Assembly: GCA_965250215.1 (NCBI GenBank)
Contig: CBDFNN010000004.1
Span: 372,001-436,000 of the forward strand
DNA from: CBDFNN01 sp965250215
GTDB lineage: Bacteria > Bacteroidota > Rhodothermia > Rhodothermales > DATKEJ01
Direction of reading: 5' to 3'
Length of the DNA: 64,000 bases
Part shown: one piece after another, positions 59,431-64,000 of the stretch
Numbering within the stretch: the first letter of the stretch is position 1
How the letters are laid out: each line of letters starts with the position of its first letter
Position numbers and translations under genes: made by a program
The notes under the pieces: generated by a model
Told to the model about the DNA's origin: nothing
The model's database searches: none
What the model saw: the letters and a program-made list of their open reading frames with translations, nothing else

Positions 59431-60519
59431 TTATTGAAGCTTGACAGCTTGGCCGTCAAGCAAGGTCTGGAGTCCAGCAGTGGCGATTTTTTGGCCCAGC
59501 TCTAAACCCTCGACTATTTCAAAACCTTCTGAGCTAAGCTTTCCGATTTTGACAGGTCTCTTGGTGACGCGCGCATCGGAGTCTGAACCTTCGATCAGAA
59601 AGACGAAGCGGCCATCGCTATCCTCACCGACCGCTTTGGCTGGAACGATGAGCTGATCATTCATGACGTCCTTGCCAGCAAAGTCAAAGCTCACATTGGC
59701 TGCCATCCCAGACCTGATATCCTGCGTCGGATCTGTGATAACGATTCTAACGGGATAGGTAGAAGTGTTTGGATCCAAAGAGGGACTGACCTCCGAAACC
59801 TTCCCGGGATGCACTTGGCCCGGCAAGGAAGTGAAGCTAACATCGACCTTCATTCCTCGAGACAGATTGTTGATAACACCTTCCGGAAGACCCAGGGAAA
59901 TCTCCATTTCCTTGCCGGCATTGAGCACAGCAACGACTTGGCCAACACCCACGTTCTCATTGACCTCCGTATTCACAGCAGCGATTGTCCCGGCCTCAGG
60001 TGCATATATATAGCCATATCGAATCTGCTCCTTCTGAATATCGACGCTCCTTTCTGCAGACTCCATACTAGCTTGTGCTGTTCGGTGGCCATTCTTAGCA
60101 CTTTCGAAATCACTTAATGAGGCACTGCCTTTTTCATAGAGCTCCCGGACACGATCCAGATTCAGCTTGGCGGTGTTGACTTGAGAAGTGGCACTGTTTA
60201 GAGAAGAGATGGCTTGCTCATGGGCCAATCGCGATGAGACATTATCTAGTTGTCCAATTAATTGGTTTCTTTTTACGGCTTGACCAAGTGTTACATCGAA
60301 CTTGGTTACGATGCCCCCACTTCGAAAACTGAGATTGATGACCTTTCCGGTTTGAGCCGTTCCGCTAAAGGTCCGGACTTGGGCGCCGCCCGCATAGCCG
60401 ACTTCTTGGTAGCGTACCGGTCTTTTGACCTCCACCAATTCAGCCTGCTCTTCTTGACAAGCACCGAGGATAAAAACAAATCCCAGCATCGGGATCAGTC
60501 GTGTGACTTGCTTGATCAT
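59431..60519 (-). CDS. RND efflux periplasmic adaptor (membrane fusion) lipoprotein
   Basis: A 362-residue lipoprotein (lipobox FILGAC). Order: a lipoyl half (FSGTAQTGKVINLSFRSGGI), a helical hairpin (LAHEQAISSLNSATSQVNTA ... ELYEKGSASLSDFESAKNGH), the second lipoyl half (YIYAPEAGTIAAVNTEVNEN) and a beta-barrel with membrane-proximal domain. It bridges the inner-membrane pump and the outer-membrane channel. The stop codon of the fused TolC gene lies 11 bases upstream of its start, so the three genes form one operon. Confidence 0.92.
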   Translation of the reverse strand: MIKQVTRLIPMLGFVFILGACQEEQAELVEVKRPVRYQEVGYAGGAQVRTFSGTAQTGKVINLSFRSGGIVTKFDVTLGQAVKRNQLIGQLDNVSSRLAHEQAISSLNSATSQVNTAKLNLDRVRELYEKGSASLSDFESAKNGHRTAQASMESAERSVDIQKEQIRYGYIYAPEAGTIAAVNTEVNENVGVGQVVAVLNAGKEMEISLGLPEGVINNLSRGMKVDVSFTSLPGQVHPGKVSEVSPSLDPNTSTYPVRIVITDPTQDIRSGMAANVSFDFAGKDVMNDQLIVPAKAVGEDSDGRFVFLIEGSDSDARVTKRPVKIGKLSSEGFEIVEGLELGQKIATAGLQTLLDGQAVKLQ

Positions 60520-60530
60520 AGTTCTAATGA

Positions 60531-62900
60531 TTAGTTCGTGGCTTCGTTTTGAAAATCTAAATAGCGGAATAAAAAGGCATTGTTCTCTTCGTCCGTATGT
60601 AATAGGAAAAAATAACCAATGCTTCTTTCCATGCCGAGTGAGCTTAGGAGATAGTTGTAATTTGCATTGGCACGTACAAGCTGGGCCTGAAGGAAATTCG
60701 ATTGGGCATCGATCAGTTGGACGATATTAACCGCTCCTGTTGAATAGGCAGTTTGCGTAAGCTCCAAGCCTTCTTCCGCGGTTTGGACGGAGATCTTGGA
60801 GAGCTCGATATTCGTAATCTGATTGATCAAGTCTAAAACAGCGTCGTGGACATTTCGCTCTATGGCCAGCTCAGAGTTACTCCGTCCAATTTCTAACTGT
60901 TCTTTTTGCAGGATCCCCGTCTGTTTGTTGATGCGTCTTGAGTTCTGATCAAATATGGGTATCGATAAGTTCAATCCGACGCTATAGTAGTTGTCTATTG
61001 TCATCGCCTCGGGAGGAGGAGCACCGGCTCCCCATTGATCAAAGGTCTGGTTGTACTGAGCCTGTGCGGCGAGGGTAGGAAGGAAGAATCGGGTGCCATT
61101 CAACTGAATATTTCTATCCACGGCTGAAATATTGTAGTCCAAATTCCGAAGCTCTGGAGCATTTCGCATGGCCTCTTCCAGTAGAAAATCGACGAAGATT
61201 TTGCGGGAGCTTGGATCGTCGATGTATTCCCTGATTTGATCGTAATTGTAGTTCTCAAATACCCCCTCCTCGATGGCGGCATCCTCGACATCGATTTCCC
61301 GATCTATTGATTCACCTACCAATTGATTGATGGAATAGAAGGCTTGCTCCAACTGATTGACGGCTTCTATAAGACTTTGGGTGTTTTGTGCGGCTTCACT
61401 TTTGAAGCGAAGGAGATCTGACTTTCCTGCTTGTCCTGCCTCAAAATTTTGCTCCGCAATCTTGAGGTTTTGCGAAGTCACATCTAGATTTTGCTGACGT
61501 ATTTGAGCATTTGCTTTTATAGCAAGGGTATTAAAGTAAACTTGTGCAGCGGTGAGAATGAGATCAAGTTCGTCAGCGTCGTAGTTTTCCTTTTGGGCAG
61601 CCAACAAGTCTTTTTGAATCCCAATCGCAGAGCTTGCACCGGCGGAGTAAATCACCTGACTCACAGAGATATTTCCAGTGGTCGTGTATTCCGGGTTTTG
61701 TCCGCCGGAGGCTTCGGCCAAATCTGAATCTAGTTTTGAACCCGATGCAGCACCAGTAATGCTTGGTAGATAGTTGCTCTTGGCTTTCCTTAGGTCCTGT
61801 TGACTTAGGGCCACGTCCCGACGGCTAGATTCGAGTGAGAAGTTGTTTTCAAGTACCTCGTCAATCAATTCTGTCAAGGTATAGTCTTTGAGCGATCTAA
61901 CATTTACAAAATCACCGACGAATTGCGTCGTGGCAATCGAGCTGTATTTGATAGGTATACCAAGAGCTTCCGCCGTGTTGTAGTTGAGTGTGAGGCTTTC
62001 TCCTTGCTCTAAGTAGATGGGTCGATCGGCTAGGTTTTCGCCACTGATCACGGCTTCGATGTTCAAGGCGATTCGCCGGAATAGCTGCTGGAAGTTTTCC
62101 TCGGATTGATTTGTTGCTAACCAGCCACTCACTACATCTTCTTTTCGGGTGGAGGAGAAGGAAGGTATTTGGCGTTCTATCAAGAGCATTGCCATCGATT
62201 CGATGTCGGCGGCCGTGATGTCAAAGCCTTCGGCGAGGTAGACGGCGTCCACTCGATCAAGAGCTTGTCTAAGATCATCTAGTTCCGAATAGTCAATGAT
62301 TTCGAAGTCTGCGCCTAGGCCGCGTACTATGCGAGACAGAGTTTCATTATAGGAATGAACCTCACTTTGAGAGTCTGCAATCAAAATGCCGACCTTTTTG
62401 AAATCATAGATATCTTTGAAAGTGCTCAAGTCACGTTGATAGGATTGAGTCGTCAAGACATAGGTAAAATTGTCAATTCCAGAGCTGGTCTTGGTGGTAT
62501 CGATATTGACGAGGTCGTTGTTGATGGCGCCAAAAAGGATCGTCGGTTTTTCGTGAACAGATTGCTTGGTAATTACTTCACTAGAGACGGGACCGAAGGC
62601 AAGGATGATGTCGCTGGATCCTTCTATAAGTTGGTGGTAGTGAAGGGTCGCCTTGGCGAGGTCAAAATCATTGATCAGCAAACTCGACGTCGGGAATTCC
62701 AGCTGTGCATCCTCCCCAACAACAGCCCGAATTTCTCCTGTTAGATTTTCAAATATATCGCCTCTCTCGGGGCTGAGCCTGTCAAGCAGTACTCCGATTT
62801 TGTAGACGGGCTTTTCTTGCGCTTGTAAATTATTTTGCAGAGAGCAAATCCAAAAGATACAAACGAGTAGCGGGAAGAGGATTTTACCTTGTTGATTCAT
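60531..62900 (-). CDS. Fusion of an ABC-type substrate-binding domain with a TolC-family outer-membrane channel
   Basis: A 789-residue protein from the Met at 62900, which gives a proper signal peptide (ILFPLLVCIFWICSLQNNLQA-Q); the frame extends 45 codons further upstream without a leader. Residues ~30-340 resemble an ABC_sub_bind (TrpX-like) periplasmic binding domain: YKIGVLLDRLSPERG, DIILAFGPVSSEVIT, PTILFGAINNDLV and VGILIADSQSEVHSYNETLS. Residues ~360-770 are a TolC/OEP channel: two repeats of long helices (NFSLESSRRDVALSQQDLRK, QNFEAGQAGKSDLLRFKSEA; ELTQTAYSTGAVNIVQLIDA) and outer-membrane strands. The typical TolC protein lacks the first domain. First gene of the efflux operon, so the binding domain may sense or load the pump's substrate. 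Confidence 0.9.
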   Translation of the reverse strand: MNQQGKILFPLLVCIFWICSLQNNLQAQEKPVYKIGVLLDRLSPERGDIFENLTGEIRAVVGEDAQLEFPTSSLLINDFDLAKATLHYHQLIEGSSDIILAFGPVSSEVITKQSVHEKPTILFGAINNDLVNIDTTKTSSGIDNFTYVLTTQSYQRDLSTFKDIYDFKKVGILIADSQSEVHSYNETLSRIVRGLGADFEIIDYSELDDLRQALDRVDAVYLAEGFDITAADIESMAMLLIERQIPSFSSTRKEDVVSGWLATNQSEENFQQLFRRIALNIEAVISGENLADRPIYLEQGESLTLNYNTAEALGIPIKYSSIATTQFVGDFVNVRSLKDYTLTELIDEVLENNFSLESSRRDVALSQQDLRKAKSNYLPSITGAASGSKLDSDLAEASGGQNPEYTTTGNISVSQVIYSAGASSAIGIQKDLLAAQKENYDADELDLILTAAQVYFNTLAIKANAQIRQQNLDVTSQNLKIAEQNFEAGQAGKSDLLRFKSEAAQNTQSLIEAVNQLEQAFYSINQLVGESIDREIDVEDAAIEEGVFENYNYDQIREYIDDPSSRKIFVDFLLEEAMRNAPELRNLDYNISAVDRNIQLNGTRFFLPTLAAQAQYNQTFDQWGAGAPPPEAMTIDNYYSVGLNLSIPIFDQNSRRINKQTGILQKEQLEIGRSNSELAIERNVHDAVLDLINQITNIELSKISVQTAEEGLELTQTAYSTGAVNIVQLIDAQSNFLQAQLVRANANYNYLLSSLGMERSIGYFFLLHTDEENNAFLFRYLDFQNEATN

Positions 62901-63134
62901 TATTCGTCCGTAAACGTTCTGAACTGAGCGATGAATGGGCCAACGAATCGGGCCGAAATAACGGTGGTGTAGAATACGCCCCGGCATGTTGCTCCAATCG
63001 TTCTTTATATTTTTTCTTTGTGGAAGAGATGACATGAAAGGATAGGGTCCGAATTCATGCCAAACTAGGAAATACTTATTCCCTTTTTGTCTTGATCCGA
63101 CTCAATTAAATCTTGTATCACCCTTTAATAGTGG

Positions 63135-63190
63135 AGAATCTTATTAAAGAATATGCCGCTATCCTTAAATAACAAAGAATCTTATTAAAG
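63135..63190. promoter_or_regulatory. Repeated 15-bp boxes upstream of the efflux operon
   Basis: AGAATCTTATTAAAG occurs twice (63135-63149 and 63176-63190), 41 bases apart, close to four helical turns. The CCTTTAATA at 63122 is the inverse complement of the TATTAAAGG at the end of the second box. Arrangement suggests binding sites of a regulator for the minus-strand operon that starts at 62900. Confidence 0.5.
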
Positions 63191-63200
63191 GATAAATTTT

Positions 63201-63497
63201 GGATGGTCCGCACCAACTGTAAATAAGACACTTTCGCATCTTGTTGATCATGGAATCGTGGTGGAATTGACATAGCAAAAGAGAAATCGGATTTACTGCT
63301 ACGAGGCCTGCCTAGATCTATTGAATGAGGGGACGGAGCCACTCTAAATCGAAGGACTTCACTTTAGCTGAAAGGACAAGGAGTCCACAATTGATCTTTC
63401 TCCTAGATCAGGGATTGTATTTCCAGAGTCTTCATATTGAGTGCATCTATCGGGAAGAAGCTCCGTAGAGCAAAGAAAGCAATTGCGAGGACATCAC
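63201..63497. other. Intergenic stretch without recognised gene
   Basis: About 300 bases upstream of the small membrane protein gene. A 74-codon minus-strand frame at 63118-63342 crosses the repeated boxes and has no family features. Confidence 0.35.
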
Positions 63498-63752
63498 ATG
63501 TGGAACTGGTTAAAGAACAAGCCTGCTAAGGGCATTGGAATCATTGTACTCGCGTGGATAGCGATTGTCCTTATCGCCGAGATCTTCTCCTTTGTCTTAT
63601 TTAATCCGCTTGTTTTGTTCATAGTTTTGATACTTCTCTACTTTGGCGCGAAGTCCTTGAATGAAAAGAAAGGACAAGGAAGTATTGCTAGAGGTATCGT
63701 TTCTCTCACTGGCGGCGTGGCGAAGAAGAGACGGAATAAACTGAAAAAGTGA
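63498..63752 (+). CDS. Small membrane protein
   Basis: An 84-residue protein; the ATG at 63498 is chosen because GAGG lies 8 bases before it. One or two TM segments (IGIIVLAWIAIVLIAEIFSF and LVLFIVLILLYFGA), followed by a basic tail (AKKRRNKLKK). Function unknown; not linked to an operon here. Confidence 0.65.
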   Translation: MWNWLKNKPAKGIGIIVLAWIAIVLIAEIFSFVLFNPLVLFIVLILLYFGAKSLNEKKGQGSIARGIVSLTGGVAKKRRNKLKK

Positions 63753-63780
63753 CCAAATCGACTCACGATTTTGCTCTACT

Positions 63781-64000
63781 CTAAAAGCGGCTCAGAGCAT
63801 TACCGTTCAGTTCCGCTATAAGTCGACTGGGGGCACTCCCAGCACCATTCATCGACCAAATCTGACAACGCAAGTGTTCACGATAGTGGACAATCTTTGG
63901 CCTATCAGATCGTCGAAAGTCAATTAACTCAGGGCTTCCTGTCTTGGGTTCGCTTCTTGGATAGATAGAGTCAACACTGACTCCGAAATTCGAAGACCCG
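63781..64000 (-). CDS. C-terminal part of an unidentified protein (5' end beyond window)
   Basis: On the minus strand an open frame enters from the right edge and runs 72 codons to TAG at 63781-63783: SSNFGVSVDSIYPRSEPKTG, then DFRRSDRPKIVHYREHL and RLIAELNGNALSRF. It has no stop, a balanced composition and no better competing frame. Family not recognised. Confidence 0.4.
   Translation of the reverse strand, partial: GSSNFGVSVDSIYPRSEPKTGSPELIDFRRSDRPKIVHYREHLRCQIWSMNGAGSAPSRLIAELNGNALSRF

Overview
The window looks like a chromosome segment from a marine-type Bacteroidota/Rhodothermota-like bacterium (Rhodothermales/Balneolales or a neighbouring lineage). This is inferred from four intact secreted proteins, plus one decayed one, that end in the type IX secretion C-terminal sorting module (an A-[YF]-P-N-P-F motif followed by an FlgD-Ig-like fold), from TlpA-type lipoproteins, and from a block of planctomycete/Bacteroidota-style catabolic genes (PSCyt1-DUF1549-DUF1553, DUF1501, twin-arginine Gfo/Idh/MocA oxidoreductases, RoxA-like di-haem cytochrome). 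No rRNA or tRNA gene was recognised.

Left part (1-30 kb) is an accessory region with low gene density and many broken genes. It holds a dockerin-like C-terminus, a TlpA lipoprotein, a DUF3800 protein, a Ras-like GTPase, three large type IX-secreted proteins, an avidin homologue without a signal peptide beside a Cys-rich small ORF that is coupled to an outer-membrane barrel, a PIN-domain toxin/antitoxin pair, DUF7660 and other small genes. Between them lie remnants of mobile elements that are missed when only long ORFs are considered: two separated ends of one IS3-family element (3.43 kb and 20.88 kb) with matching terminal repeats, a Tn3-type transposase tail, a tyrosine integrase tail and a serine resolvase tail. 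There are also decayed CotH/lamin-tail, GEVED, beta-helix, PIN, Panacea and DUF1640-like genes. A palindromic element (CGATAA, 7-nt loop, TTATCG) occurs four times here, and a ~220-bp module carrying a DUF551-like gene occurs two to three times.

Middle part (30-51 kb) is denser. It has TetR/DUF1330, a thioredoxin-reductase-like flavoprotein with a serine beta-lactamase-like hydrolase, a PadR regulator with its own promoter/operator and a membrane protein, and an alpha/beta hydrolase. These are followed by a run of exported oxidative/catabolic genes: di-haem cytochrome, beta-propeller lipoprotein, two Gfo/Idh/MocA enzymes, an esterase, VapBC, and the PSCyt1/DUF1553 + DUF1501 pair. Fragments of second copies of several of these genes remain between them, evidence of repeated tandem duplication and loss.

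Right part (51-64 kb) has a ParD antitoxin with a broken ParE, an Fbp-type ferric iron ABC transporter operon (substrate binder, permease, ATPase on the minus strand) flanked by 29-bp direct repeats and containing a 12-copy octamer repeat, and a tripartite RND efflux operon. The outer-membrane component of that operon is fused to a periplasmic ABC-substrate-binding-like domain, an unusual architecture.
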